Positions 26,210 through 33,874 are shown, counted from the stretch's first letter. The stretch: DNA of 64,000 nt from Flavobacterium yafengii (GCF_030010375.1 NZ_JASCRY010000001.1:1116001-1180000); one strand, 5' to 3'. Notes: generated by a model not told the origin, from the letters alone. Translations and numbers: made by a program.

Positions 26210-28150
26210 ATGATGAGCAACTCAGAATTTGGAAGTATTTCATTTGATTTACCAAAGAACCAATCAAATGTAATCAAAGTTATTGGTGTAGGTGGAGGCG
26301 GAAGTAACGCCATAAATCACATGTTTAAGCAAGGGATTAAAGGCGTAGATTTTATCGTATGTAATACGGATTCTCAGGCCTTACAAAGCAGTTCTGTGCC
26401 TAACAAAATTCAGTTAGGAGTACATTTGACTGAAGGACTTGGTGCTGGAGCAAACCCAGATGTAGGACAGCAATCCGCTATTGAAAGTATTTCCGAGATT
26501 GAAAAAATGTTGGATAGAAATACTAAAATGGTATTCATCACTGCCGGAATGGGCGGTGGTACTGGAACTGGAGCTGCACCTGTAATTGCACAATTGGCTA
26601 AAGAAAGAGATATTCTTACTGTAGGGATTGTGACATTACCTTTCTTGTTTGAAGGGAAAGTGCGTCAGGAACAAGCCTTAATTGGTATTGAAAAATTGCG
26701 TAAACAAGTTGACTCTTTAATTGTTATCAACAACAATAAATTAAGAGAAGTGTATGGTAATCTTGGTTTCAAAGCAGGATTTTCAAAAGCAGATGAAGTT
26801 TTAGCAACAGCCTCAAGAGGTATTGCTGAAGTAATTACGCATCACTATACTCAAAATATCGATTTAAGAGATGCTAAAACAGTATTGTTTAATAGTGGAA
26901 CTGCTATTATGGGATCTTCTGTTTCTTCTGGTGAAAATAGAGCTAAGGAAGCCATTGTTGCTGCTTTAGACTCTCCATTGTTAAATGACAATAAAATTAC
27001 AGGTGCCAAAAACGTATTGTTGCTTATCGTTTCTGGAACTAATGAAATTACAATTGACGAAATTGGAGAAATCAATGACCATATTCAAGTTGAAGCAGGA
27101 CATAATGCCAATATTATCATGGGGGTTGGTGAAGACGAATCACTTGGAGATGCTATTGCAGTTACCATTATTGCTACAGGCTTTGATATTGAACAACAAA
27201 ACGAAATCGTAAATACTGAGCCAAAAAAAATTATACACACATTAGAAGATGAACAAAGAAGTGTTCATAATCTAAGTAATAAAACGGTTGCAGCTTTTGA
27301 TTTAAATACAGAATCTCCAGCTTCTAATTCAAATGAAAGAGTAGTTTTTGATTTATTAGAAGATACGGTAGTTGCTCCTGAACCAGTGGTTACAGCACCT
27401 GCACCAGCAATCAACAAGGAAGAATTGATGGTAATGTCTGAATTTATTAAAAATTTAGACGTGACTTTCGAAATTGTTTCTCCTATTACTGATATTGATT
27501 TTACAATTTCATCTCCAGTAGCAGAAGTAAAAGCAGTACAGCCAAAAGTTATCGAAAGACAAGAACAAACTACTTTCTCTTTTGATTTGCCACTTTTCAA
27601 AGCAGAACCGGTAGCGCAAGTTGAAGAAAGCAAAGTAATGTTTGAATTGACGAATGAAACTCGTGATATCAAAGTAAATGAAGCGGTTCAATTTGTTCCT
27701 GTGACAGAATTGACTGATAATGGAATTATCAAATATTCTCTTGAAGAGTACATGGAGCCAGAGCATGATTTCATGGCTAAGCCAGTTGCTAAAACTCCAG
27801 AAGTTGTTATTCCGGCTGAGTTAAACATCACAATGAAACAAGTTGATACATCAGTAAATACACCTGTTGACTTTGATACTATTTCTCCTATGGAAATGAC
27901 AATCGAGGAATCATTGAGAATGAGAGCCGATGAAAGAAGAAAAAAATTAAAAGAATTCAATTATAAGTTTCATAATAATGTTTCTAAAATTGATGAATAT
28001 GAAAAAGAACCGGCTTATAAAAGATTGGGAATAGATATTTCAAACAATCAAGCCAATAATACAAATTCGAGAATTTCTGTGGGAACAGACAGCAACAACG
28101 ATTTGCAGTTGCGTTCTAACAACTCGTATTTACATGACAACGTAGACTAA
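26210..28150 (+). CDS. ftsZ: Tubulin-like division protein FtsZ with long C-terminal extension
   Basis: A 646-residue FtsZ. The GTPase core (~20-330) has GVGGGGSNAINHM, the tubulin signature GMGGGTGTGAAP and the NNKLREVYG T7-loop region. After the core comes an unusually long variable linker (~340-590) rich in Glu, Val, Pro and Thr, probably disordered, then a charged helix-like region (~590-615, ESLRMRADERRKKLKEFNYK) and the terminal DLQLRSNNSYLHDNVD. FtsZ is commonly near 380 residues; long tails occur in Bacteroidetes. It is the last gene of the dcw cluster, followed by a terminator. Confidence 0.96.
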   Translation: MMSNSEFGSISFDLPKNQSNVIKVIGVGGGGSNAINHMFKQGIKGVDFIVCNTDSQALQSSSVPNKIQLGVHLTEGLGAGANPDVGQQSAIESISEIEKMLDRNTKMVFITAGMGGGTGTGAAPVIAQLAKERDILTVGIVTLPFLFEGKVRQEQALIGIEKLRKQVDSLIVINNNKLREVYGNLGFKAGFSKADEVLATASRGIAEVITHHYTQNIDLRDAKTVLFNSGTAIMGSSVSSGENRAKEAIVAALDSPLLNDNKITGAKNVLLLIVSGTNEITIDEIGEINDHIQVEAGHNANIIMGVGEDESLGDAIAVTIIATGFDIEQQNEIVNTEPKKIIHTLEDEQRSVHNLSNKTVAAFDLNTESPASNSNERVVFDLLEDTVVAPEPVVTAPAPAINKEELMVMSEFIKNLDVTFEIVSPITDIDFTISSPVAEVKAVQPKVIERQEQTTFSFDLPLFKAEPVAQVEESKVMFELTNETRDIKVNEAVQFVPVTELTDNGIIKYSLEEYMEPEHDFMAKPVAKTPEVVIPAELNITMKQVDTSVNTPVDFDTISPMEMTIEESLRMRADERRKKLKEFNYKFHNNVSKIDEYEKEPAYKRLGIDISNNQANNTNSRISVGTDSNNDLQLRSNNSYLHDNVD

Positions 28151-28174
28151 CTAACTCAAACCAAAATGAGGTAG

Positions 28175-28208
28175 CCCGAAAATTCATTTAATTTTCGGGT
28201 TATTTTTT
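28175..28208 (+). terminator. Terminator of the dcw cluster
   Basis: CCCGAAAATT (28175-28184) pairs with AATTTTCGGG (28190-28199), followed by a T-rich tail. It lies 25 bases after the ftsZ stop. Confidence 0.9.
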
Positions 28209-28265
28209 TGTCGTTTCGAGCAACAAAGCAATCTATTGTTAATTACAGTAAATTTCTTTAATTTT

Positions 28266-28407
28266 GTCGGGCCTTAATCCAGCTGTCGTTTCAAGCTTTT
28301 TATCAAAAATGTTTTTTTCTACGCCCTTAAAAGAGCTTCTAAAGTCGCTTTTTAAGTCCATGAAAAAATACATTTTCTCCTAAAAGGCTTTACACTCCAT
28401 CTGGGGC
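28266..28407 (+). repeat. Dispersed structured intergenic repeat, copy A
   Basis: A ~142-base element. It begins TCGGGCCTTAATCC, ends GGCTTTACACTCCATCTGGG, and has an internal nested hairpin whose apex (28326-28356) reads CTTAAAAGAGCTTC...GTCGCTTTTTAAG. The same ends-plus-hairpin plan and nearly the same apex recur at 56274-56417, and a shorter version lies at 37219-37308 in reverse orientation. It fills most of the ftsZ to 28488 gap. Confidence 0.6.
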
Positions 28408-28487
28408 AAAAAAAGAATTGTTTCCATAATTAGCATTTTACAATCGATTAAACAAATAATCGATTAACCAAATTAACAATAAAGAAT

Positions 28488-28937
28488 ATGAGTTTATCAG
28501 TACAAATCATGGACGAAATGAAAACCGCCATGAGAGCCAAAGATACAATTGCATTAGAAGCTTTAAGAGCTATTAAATCTGAAATCCTATTAGCGCAAAC
28601 AGCTACAGGATCTAAGGAAGAAATAACGGAAGACGATGAAGTTAAATTGCTTCAAAGATTAGTAAAAACCCGTAAGGAAAGTGCTAGAATTTTTACAGAA
28701 CAAAATCGTTTGGATTTAGCTGAACCAGAATTGGCTCAAATTGCAGTAATTGAAAAATTCTTGCCGGCACAATTAAGCGAAGCTGAAGTTGAAGCTGTAA
28801 TAGCTAAAATTATTGCAGAAACGGGTGCGTCAGGAATTGCTTCAATGGGAAAAGTAATGGGATTAGCTGCAGCACAATTAGGTGGAACAGCCGAAGGAAA
28901 AACCATTTCTACAATAGTTAAAAAATTATTGACATAA
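28488..28937 (+). CDS. GatB/YqeY domain-containing protein
   Basis: A 149-residue YqeY-family protein: helical N-terminal half (ALRAIKSEILLAQTATGSKEEITEDDEVKLLQRLVKTRKESARIF in the first ~75 residues) and a C-terminal region with EKFLPAQLSEAEVEAVI and ASMGKVMGLAAAQLGGTAEGKTIS. YqeY resembles the tRNA-binding tail domain of the amidotransferase subunit GatB, but its own function is not established. It follows ftsZ in the same direction, but a terminator and a dispersed repeat lie between, so it is probably transcribed separately. Confidence 0.92.
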   Translation: MSLSVQIMDEMKTAMRAKDTIALEALRAIKSEILLAQTATGSKEEITEDDEVKLLQRLVKTRKESARIFTEQNRLDLAEPELAQIAVIEKFLPAQLSEAEVEAVIAKIIAETGASGIASMGKVMGLAAAQLGGTAEGKTISTIVKKLLT

Positions 28938-28990
28938 ATTATTCATGATTTACGATTTAGAATTTCAAAATCCTAAATTGCAAATCAAAT

Positions 28991-29064
28991 GGCTGCGTAG
29001 TTCAACTGGATAGAATATCAGATTTCGACTCTGAGGGTTGCAGGTTCGAACCCTGTCGCGGCCA
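28991..29064 (+). tRNA. tRNA-Arg (anticodon TCG)
   Basis: A complete cloverleaf of 74 bases without encoded CCA. The acceptor stem GGCTGCG pairs with CGCGGCC (one G-T), D stem GTTC/GAAT, anticodon stem TCAGA/TCTGA with loop TTTCGAC (anticodon TCG, read at positions 34-36), variable loop GGGTT, and T arm GCAGG-TTCGAAC-CCTGT. Discriminator base A. The last 24 bases lie inside the attachment site of the downstream integrative element, whose insertion restores the tRNA 3' end. Confidence 0.95.
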
Positions 29065-29065
29065 C
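29041..29065 (+). repeat. attL, inside the tRNA-Arg 3' end
   Basis: 25 bases from CAGGTTCGAACC to GCGGCCAC, covering the T arm and acceptor 3' strand of the tRNA. Identical to 35485-35509; the bases just outside differ (G29040 versus T35484). Confidence 0.9.
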
Positions 29066-29071
29066 GTTATT

Positions 29072-29109
29072 AAACGCAATTACTTGTTTATTAAGGAATT
29101 GCGTTTTTT
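29072..29109 (+). terminator. Element-borne terminator downstream of tRNA-Arg
   Basis: AAACGCAATT (29072-29081) pairs with AATTGCGTTT (29097-29106), followed by TTT. It lies 8 bases after the tRNA end but inside the inserted element, so it replaces the host terminator that was displaced to 35522-35570. Confidence 0.75.
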
Positions 29110-29120
29110 GTTTTTTAATC

Positions 29121-29142
29121 TTAGTCAGTATTTAGTCGGTAA
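29121..29142 (+). repeat. 11-bp direct repeats near attL (candidate recombinase arm sites)
   Basis: TTAGTCAGTAT (29121-29131) is followed directly by TTAGTCGGTAA (29132-29142) and a weaker TTGGCG. The same motif occurs as three tandem copies near attR (35312-35344) in the same orientation. Confidence 0.6.
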
Positions 29143-29198
29143 TTGGCGAAAACCGTAAGAATCACATGCTTTTTACCAAAATAAATCTATATTTTTAA

Positions 29199-29381
29199 TT
29201 ATTTTTTCTTTAAATTCTTTTCTGTGGCTTTATTCCTCATTGCCATTTCCCGTATTGCCAACCGCATTGCCTTCATTCGTACAAGAAAATCCTTGTCGTT
29301 GTTATTCTCGTTTGCCTTATTCTCGTTGATAGTTGAGTTCTCTTTATTGTCTGCCTCCGGTAAGTTTGGTTTCTTTTCCAT
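29199..29381 (-). CDS. Hypothetical 60-residue charged protein
   Basis: A short reading frame rich in Asn, Lys and Glu in the first half (NKENSTINENKANENNNDKD), then a basic, possibly helical segment (VRMKAMRLAIREMAMRNKA). No family recognised. It is the gene nearest attL and points the same way as all other element genes. Its composition could also arise by chance in AT-rich DNA. Confidence 0.4.
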   Translation of the reverse strand: MEKKPNLPEADNKENSTINENKANENNNDKDFLVRMKAMRLAIREMAMRNKATEKNLKKK

Positions 29382-29608
29382 ATTCTATTAAGTAAGGGTT
29401 GTTTATATACCTGTGTCTGTGCTAATAAATGGTACAAAGAAATGCAGTCAAATTCCTTGCACTCAAATAATAATCAATGTAATACGGTTAAAAGTAGTAT
29501 AAAATTAAAGATACAATTCAATAATGAATACAAATGTTTTATTATAAATTTATTTTAAAATTTAGAAAAATAATAATAATTTTTAATTTGTAATATGCTA
29601 CTGCTGTT

Positions 29609-29679
29609 GGGTGGGTATGGGGGTTTGTGCATGGGGTGACGTAAAAGGAAACTCAAATTATTGAGGGGTATGGGGTTGT
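29609..29679 (+). repeat. G-rich direct repeats with possible G-quadruplex
   Basis: GGGTATGGGGGTTTGTG (29613-29629) recurs as GGGTATGGGGTTGTG (29666-29680 region), 53 bases on. With the preceding GGG at 29609 and the GGGG at 29633 there are four G-runs within 28 bases, enough for an intramolecular quadruplex. It stands out against AT-rich surroundings. Confidence 0.5.
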
Positions 29680-29754
29680 GAATTTTAAAAACATTATAAA
29701 TTTTTTGAGTTTTTTACAGTATCAATTTAAGTATGGTTCGATTTTTACTATAAT

Positions 29755-29785
29755 AAAAAATGCCCTAATAATATAGGGCGTTTTT
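29755..29785. terminator. Terminator downstream of the element's leftward genes
   Basis: GCCCTA (29762-29767) pairs with TAGGGC (29774-29779), flanked by AAAAAA on the left and TTTTT on the right. It lies 40 bases beyond the stop of the gene at 29826-30032 on the minus strand and can work in both directions. Confidence 0.8.
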
Positions 29786-29825
29786 ATGTGTTTCATTTTT
29801 GATTAGAATAAATCATATTCAGTTT

Positions 29826-30032
29826 TTATTTGTTATTAGAAATTGCTTTTGAAATAACCTCTGCTATTCTGCTTTTTAAAATACGTAATTCATTGTCTAC
29901 TTCTTCTTTACCGTAGTAGTAATTACCATCAATTCTAAAAGTGTTAAATCTAGTATGGTCAATAATCTGATCTACTGATCTAATAAGTACTATTCTTAAA
30001 GTCTCATTTTTTCTTTCTCCTGTGTATCCCAT
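29826..30032 (-). CDS. Hypothetical 68-residue protein
   Basis: A small protein with mixed polar sequence (GERKNETLRIVLIRSVDQII, DGNYYYGKEEVDNELRILKSRIAEVI) and no signal peptide. No family recognised. It begins 10 bases after the stop of the putative replication gene and precedes a terminator, so it is probably the last gene of that operon. Confidence 0.6.
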   Translation of the reverse strand: MGYTGERKNETLRIVLIRSVDQIIDHTRFNTFRIDGNYYYGKEEVDNELRILKSRIAEVISKAISNNK

Positions 30033-30042
30033 GATTTTTTTT

Positions 30043-31338
30043 TTAAATTTCTAAATTGATTAAAATGTTTAATTGTCGAGGTTGATATATTCTTTTTTGT
30101 TTAATGGATCTATTACTGTTTGTGTTCCTGATATTATGCGCAATCTCTTTTATTTGAGTTTCAAAGTCTGACTTAAACCAAACTTTAGATAAGAACCGGC
30201 TTTTGATTTGTTCAAATGTTTTTAATTCGTTTTTATGGTAGTACCTCAGTCCAGAATGTGAAAGCAATATACTATCCTCTTTCTGCATTGAAATATTTAA
30301 ACCGGTAATTAAACAAATTGAAGTTTTTGAGTTACTGCAATCTTTTAAGTTTGTAATTTCATTTATGGTGCAGTTTCCATCTATATATACTGTCGAAATT
30401 GCACCCTTTTTATTGTTTTCTTTGGGTGTGGAAATTGCACCCCTTTTTAAAACTTCTAGTTTTTCAATAATAATTCTTTCTAATTGTTTTTTCAAATGAT
30501 CCCCAGTTTTATCTATTAGATTATTGTACCTCGTTTTGTTTTTAGCAAAAACATTTCTGCTTTGATTTATAAATTTATACCAGGCGTGAGGATTTAGATA
30601 GCCATTAAGTTTTAATTGCTCTTCCATTGAAAGAATCTTAATATCTGTATGATTATCGAGAATTAAAACCTTTTCAAATTCTTTGATTATGTTGTCGGCC
30701 ATTAGTACATAAGCATCTTTGTTTAGTAAATCGTCAAGGGTTTTAACTCCTAATTCCTTGATGTATTTGCTTTCTTTGCTTTTTACTTCAAATCGGAATG
30801 TATTAATATCTGTGAACTTTGGAAACTGTATTCCCTTCGCGTATGCCTTGATTATTTTGTATTGATTTGCTCTGCCGTTTTTATCTATCCGATAACTCTT
30901 TTTGCTGAATGGTAATCCTATATCCGTTCTAAACTCATTCTTTTCGTGGTAAGCCAAATAGGTAATCAAATCTTTAATATCAATGGAGGAAATTACATTC
31001 AACCCGTATTCTATGTTTATCACTTTTAAATCTGTTAGGGACACATTAAACGTCGTTTTGAACTCTTTGATGATGTTTATAGAATCAATTGCGGTAAAAT
31101 CATTTGCGTTGTGCAAATTGCCGTTAAAATAGTAATGAGGTTTGAATAAGATCTCTAATTTATTGGAATAGAAACAGAAATAAATTCCTTTATACTGTTT
31201 CTTGGTTTTGGTATTTATAACCTCATTATCAAAATGGTTAAACCGGTCCTCATTACTCACCCATTCTAAAAGGCTATTGCTATTGAAGTAATCAATTAAT
31301 GCAGCATCAAAGGTTAATAGTTTGAGAAAATCAATCAT
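30043..31338 (-). CDS. Putative replication initiation protein of the element
   Basis: A 431-residue protein I cannot assign with certainty. The N-terminal ~220 residues (IEYGLNVIS, SKKSYRIDKNGRANQYKIIKAYAKG, FRFEVKSKESKYIKELGVKTLDDLL) recall phage and plasmid Rep proteins of the filamentous-phage gpII type, though no HUH motif is evident. The C-terminal ~110 residues hold a cysteine-containing block (CSNSKTSICLITGLNISMQ) and a basic tail with EIAHNIRNTNSNRSIKQKRIY, a pattern I associate with Bacteroidetes mobile elements. The phrase GAIST occurs twice ~17 residues apart near residues 303 and 318, from a repeated DNA segment. It lies just upstream of the G-rich non-coding region. Function inferred, not shown. 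Confidence 0.5.
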   Translation of the reverse strand: MIDFLKLLTFDAALIDYFNSNSLLEWVSNEDRFNHFDNEVINTKTKKQYKGIYFCFYSNKLEILFKPHYYFNGNLHNANDFTAIDSINIIKEFKTTFNVSLTDLKVINIEYGLNVISSIDIKDLITYLAYHEKNEFRTDIGLPFSKKSYRIDKNGRANQYKIIKAYAKGIQFPKFTDINTFRFEVKSKESKYIKELGVKTLDDLLNKDAYVLMADNIIKEFEKVLILDNHTDIKILSMEEQLKLNGYLNPHAWYKFINQSRNVFAKNKTRYNNLIDKTGDHLKKQLERIIIEKLEVLKRGAISTPKENNKKGAISTVYIDGNCTINEITNLKDCSNSKTSICLITGLNISMQKEDSILLSHSGLRYYHKNELKTFEQIKSRFLSKVWFKSDFETQIKEIAHNIRNTNSNRSIKQKRIYQPRQLNILINLEI

Positions 31339-31431
31339 TTTAATTATATTTGAAATGTTTTTGCGATGTCAGTAAAGACAACTTTTGAACAAATATTAAG
31401 GGGACTTGAACAATCCCCTTTTTTATTGCTA

Positions 31432-31824
31432 TTAGTTTATAAATCTTAGTACTGTATCTAAATTTGCTGTGTAGTAGTTCCTGAAGTAGTAAATTACAAC
31501 TGTCTTTTCGTTGTCCATGAACTTAACAATTATTAAATCTTCTTTTCGGTTGTTGCTGCCTTTGTCAGCATAATAAGTTTCTGGGGTAGAAGTTTTAAAA
31601 AGTCCGGTAAAGTTTACCCATCTTTTACCAACTCTGATTTTTAACCAAAAGTTAGGGGCCGATTTAGCAAAACCTCGATCTGCATTGATATTAATAAGAT
31701 CAGATAGTTTTTTTGTTCCGTTTTCTACCTCAACAATTTCGTAATGTTTTGTAGTTTTAAATTTACCCTCGTTTATTTCCTTGTAAACGTGGATAGTCGG
31801 TTTTGGGATGATGCCAGTACTCAT
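31432..31824 (-). CDS. Hypothetical element protein (130 aa)
   Basis: The frame stays open to 31893, but that would overlap the HTH gene. The ATG at 31822-31824 begins 4 bases after the HTH stop and gives a 130-residue protein starting MSTGIIPKPTIHVYKEINEG. It is soluble, beta-rich by appearance (FWLKIRVGKRWVNFTGLF, KTVVIYYFRNYY), with no recognised family. Tight spacing suggests cotranscription and perhaps a partner role with the HTH protein. Confidence 0.65.
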   Translation of the reverse strand: MSTGIIPKPTIHVYKEINEGKFKTTKHYEIVEVENGTKKLSDLININADRGFAKSAPNFWLKIRVGKRWVNFTGLFKTSTPETYYADKGSNNRKEDLIIVKFMDNEKTVVIYYFRNYYTANLDTVLRFIN

Positions 31825-31828
31825 AACC

Positions 31829-32107
31829 TTATACGTTAAGAGGTTTGAGACTTGCCTCAATTTCTGAACGTAAAAAATAAACTCTGGATCCAAGTCCTAA
31901 AGGATTGAGTTTTTTTGACTTGCACCAATTATGAATTGTTGAAAGATCAACGTTGAACATTTGCGCCACTTCCTGACGTGTCAAATATTCGTTTGGTTGT
32001 TTTGGCGTGAAGTGTTTTAGAAAATTTTCTAATTGAATTTTAACCCCTTCAGTAATTTGCAGTTGTAGTTCCTGCGGTGTTGTCTGGATAAATTGTACTG
32101 TCTGCAT
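31829..32107 (-). CDS. Helix-turn-helix protein, excisionase-like
   Basis: A 92-residue protein from ATG at 32105-32107 (MQTVQFIQTTPQELQ), chosen because the upstream in-frame ATG (32134) lies closer to a repeat-rich operator region and the conserved-looking sequence starts here. Residues ~40-90 (YLTRQEVAQMFNVDLSTIHNWCKSKKLNPLGLGSRVYFLRSEIEASL) form a MerR/excisionase-type winged helix, as in element-encoded directionality factors. It probably controls excision and/or the genes behind it. Four phased GTAC sites lie upstream. Confidence 0.8.
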   Translation of the reverse strand: MQTVQFIQTTPQELQLQITEGVKIQLENFLKHFTPKQPNEYLTRQEVAQMFNVDLSTIHNWCKSKKLNPLGLGSRVYFLRSEIEASLKPLNV

Positions 32108-32150
32108 ATCTGTTTGTTTAAAAATGATATGCAAATGTTTGAATACTGGT

Positions 32151-32188
32151 GTACTGTGGGAAGTACGAAATTGTACTTTTTACGGTAC
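32151..32188 (-). promoter_or_regulatory. Cluster of four GTAC sites upstream of the HTH gene
   Basis: GTAC occurs at 32151, 32163, 32173 and 32185 (spacings 12, 10, 12). On the minus strand the outer pair nearest the promoter forms TTGTAC-N8-GTACAA. Located 44-81 bases before the HTH start, it looks like an autoregulatory operator or integration-protein site. Confidence 0.5.
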
Positions 32189-32195
32189 AATATTA

Positions 32196-33116
32196 TTAGT
32201 TTGTTTTAAACCATTCTAATGCAGTTGAATAATCTTTTTTTCTTTGTGCTGTTTCAGTGTCTGTTTCGGTGTTTATTTTAGAAAATTCATCGTCGTACGT
32301 TTTCATAAACCAGTTTTTAAAAGGTTCTGATTTTTGATGTATGTATTTATCATTGAATAATCTCCAATAAAAATAACTTAACTGTTTATAGCGCCCTTTT
32401 ATTCCTTTTTGTTTTATGAAATTTTCGTTTAAAATATATTCAAATAACTCAAACCCATTGTTTGAAAAAATATGCTCGTGTTTAATATTTGATTCTGTTT
32501 CAAATGCCGGGATTAGATTATTTTTAATAGATTCCAAATGTTTTATTTCACCCTGAAAGTAATTGGTATCATTGTTATAATCTATAATTTCCATTGATTG
32601 AATCATTTTTTTTATTTCGGCCTCCTGGGCTTTTATAGTTGACAAATCTAGGACCTCGTCTCTTCTAGAGCCAATAGACTTTCTTTTTATTAATTCTGTA
32701 ATTTCAGATAGGTTATGTTCTATTTTTCTGTCAATTATATTGAAACGTAATTCTGGAATGTCACAATTTTTAATGAATTTACTAAATTGCTCTAATAATA
32801 TTCTGCAGCAAAACGATAGAGAATAAATCCACGCCTTAATTTTGGTTTCGTCTATCTTATTTTGAATTTCTTCACTTTGTATGAATCCATCTAAATTATT
32901 CAAATGAGCGAATGTTGTTTCTAAAAATGGTATTCCTTCAAAAAGGGCAATAGTGTTATTCAATAATTTTTCATCTGATATGTAACGGATAAAATGAGAT
33001 ATTAAAAGCCATTTTTTAATAGGTTCGGATTCGGTTTTTAAAACATACTTTATTGTAAGGTAAATTTCCTTATTTGAAAAGGGTATTTTATTATTGTCTA
33101 TATCAATGAAATCCAT
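32196..33116 (-). CDS. Hypothetical 306-residue element protein
   Basis: A soluble, mostly helical protein with charged, Lys/Glu-rich sequence. Near the C-terminus is an aromatic-rich block (YKQLSYFYWRLFNDKYIHQKSEPFKNWF, residues ~240-270; two pieces shown as one run here for position only). The middle (~150-200) may form a coiled coil. No signal peptide or catalytic motif is seen. It resembles in general layout the unassigned proteins common in Bacteroidetes islands, but I cannot name a family. It is the largest cargo candidate of the element. Confidence 0.65.
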   Translation of the reverse strand: MDFIDIDNNKIPFSNKEIYLTIKYVLKTESEPIKKWLLISHFIRYISDEKLLNNTIALFEGIPFLETTFAHLNNLDGFIQSEEIQNKIDETKIKAWIYSLSFCCRILLEQFSKFIKNCDIPELRFNIIDRKIEHNLSEITELIKRKSIGSRRDEVLDLSTIKAQEAEIKKMIQSMEIIDYNNDTNYFQGEIKHLESIKNNLIPAFETESNIKHEHIFSNNGFELFEYILNENFIKQKGIKGRYKQLSYFYWRLFNDKYIHQKSEPFKNWFMKTYDDEFSKINTETDTETAQRKKDYSTALEWFKTN

Positions 33117-33127
33117 TTGAAATATTT

Positions 33128-33604
33128 TTACTTTAGAATTTTATAAAGGTCTTTTTTATTGTAATAAGATGCTATTTCATATAGATCTGACACCTTTACA
33201 TAATAATTATAATCAATTGTTTTGTAATCTTTGGTTAGATTAGTGAATTCAAAATTTATATAGTTGGCACTGTAATTTTCTTCAAAATCCTTAATTAATC
33301 CTCCATTAAATCTTACCAGTTCCTCTGCCATTTTATAAATCCTATCTTTACTAAATTCATTCAGTTCATTCTGAATCGTACTGTACTCCGAATAAAATAA
33401 ATCTGTTCTGTATTCACATGTAACATAAAATTCATTATTTTTAAAATAACATTTATAGGTTAATTCATTGGTATTTAGATTTTGATAAATAACATTCATA
33501 CTTCTTTTAAACCAATCTTGTTTATCAAAAATAGGGTCCTCTGTTTGCTGTCCAAAACTAAAACTACTCAATAATATTATGATGAATAAGAATTTTGTTT
33601 TCAT
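33128..33604 (-). CDS. Hypothetical exported protein of the element
   Basis: A 158-residue protein with a clear signal peptide (MKTKFLFIIILLSSFSFGQQ, cleavage probably after SFG), so it should be exported to the periplasm or beyond. The mature part is rich in Asn, Tyr, Phe and acidic residues with no recognised domain. It lies 11 bases before the 306-residue gene and 11 bases after the 63-residue gene, within the integrase-side operon. An exported protein among recombination genes suggests cargo with an envelope role, but nothing more can be said. Confidence 0.7.
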   Translation of the reverse strand: MKTKFLFIIILLSSFSFGQQTEDPIFDKQDWFKRSMNVIYQNLNTNELTYKCYFKNNEFYVTCEYRTDLFYSEYSTIQNELNEFSKDRIYKMAEELVRFNGGLIKDFEENYSANYINFEFTNLTKDYKTIDYNYYVKVSDLYEIASYYNKKDLYKILK

Positions 33605-33615
33605 AAATGATTAAA

Positions 33616-33807
33616 TTAATTTTTACAAATTGATTTTAGATCTAAAAGTTCACTAAATCTATTTTTTACCTCTTTATCATGCTTTGTTTCTTTATTCAAT
33701 ATGAGTAAAATGATTTCTTTTCTAAGTGCTTTTAATTGCTTTAATCTGTACTCATGATCCTTTTCCTTTTGAAGTTCTAGTAATTGATTTTTTAGTTTTT
33801 CAGTCAT
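33616..33807 (-). CDS. Hypothetical 63-residue coiled-coil protein
   Basis: A short, strongly helical and charged protein (KLKNQLLELQKEKDHEY, RLKQLKALRKEIILLIL) with heptad-like leucines. No family recognised. It lies between the integrase and the exported protein with short gaps and the same strand. Possible small regulator or partner protein. Confidence 0.55.
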   Translation of the reverse strand: MTEKLKNQLLELQKEKDHEYRLKQLKALRKEIILLILNKETKHDKEVKNRFSELLDLKSICKN

Positions 33808-33874
33808 TTTTATGGTTTTTATATGGTTGTAAATATTTGTTTGATTCTAAAATATGTAGAATGGTTACAAGTTG

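Larger units (their letters stand above)
29382..29825. other. Non-coding region of the element with G-rich repeats
   Basis: A 444-base gap without a reading frame. It holds a G-rich repeat pair (29609-29679) in otherwise AT-rich sequence and a terminator hairpin (29755-29785). This is the best candidate place for a replication or transfer origin of the element. Confidence 0.5.

Noticed and set aside
27265..27960. Several overlapping minus-strand frames opposite the FtsZ linker
   Set aside because: They mirror the repetitive, biased composition of the linker region and overlap one another; none has a plausible start context.
29382..29825. CRISPR array or hidden gene in the element's gap
   Set aside because: The G-rich motif occurs only twice with unequal flanks, and no regularly spaced repeats or open frame exist.
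31825..31893. N-terminal extension (MDPEFIFYVQKLR...) of the 130-residue element protein
   Set aside because: It would overlap the HTH gene by 65 bases, while an ATG 4 bases after the HTH stop gives a clean operon start.
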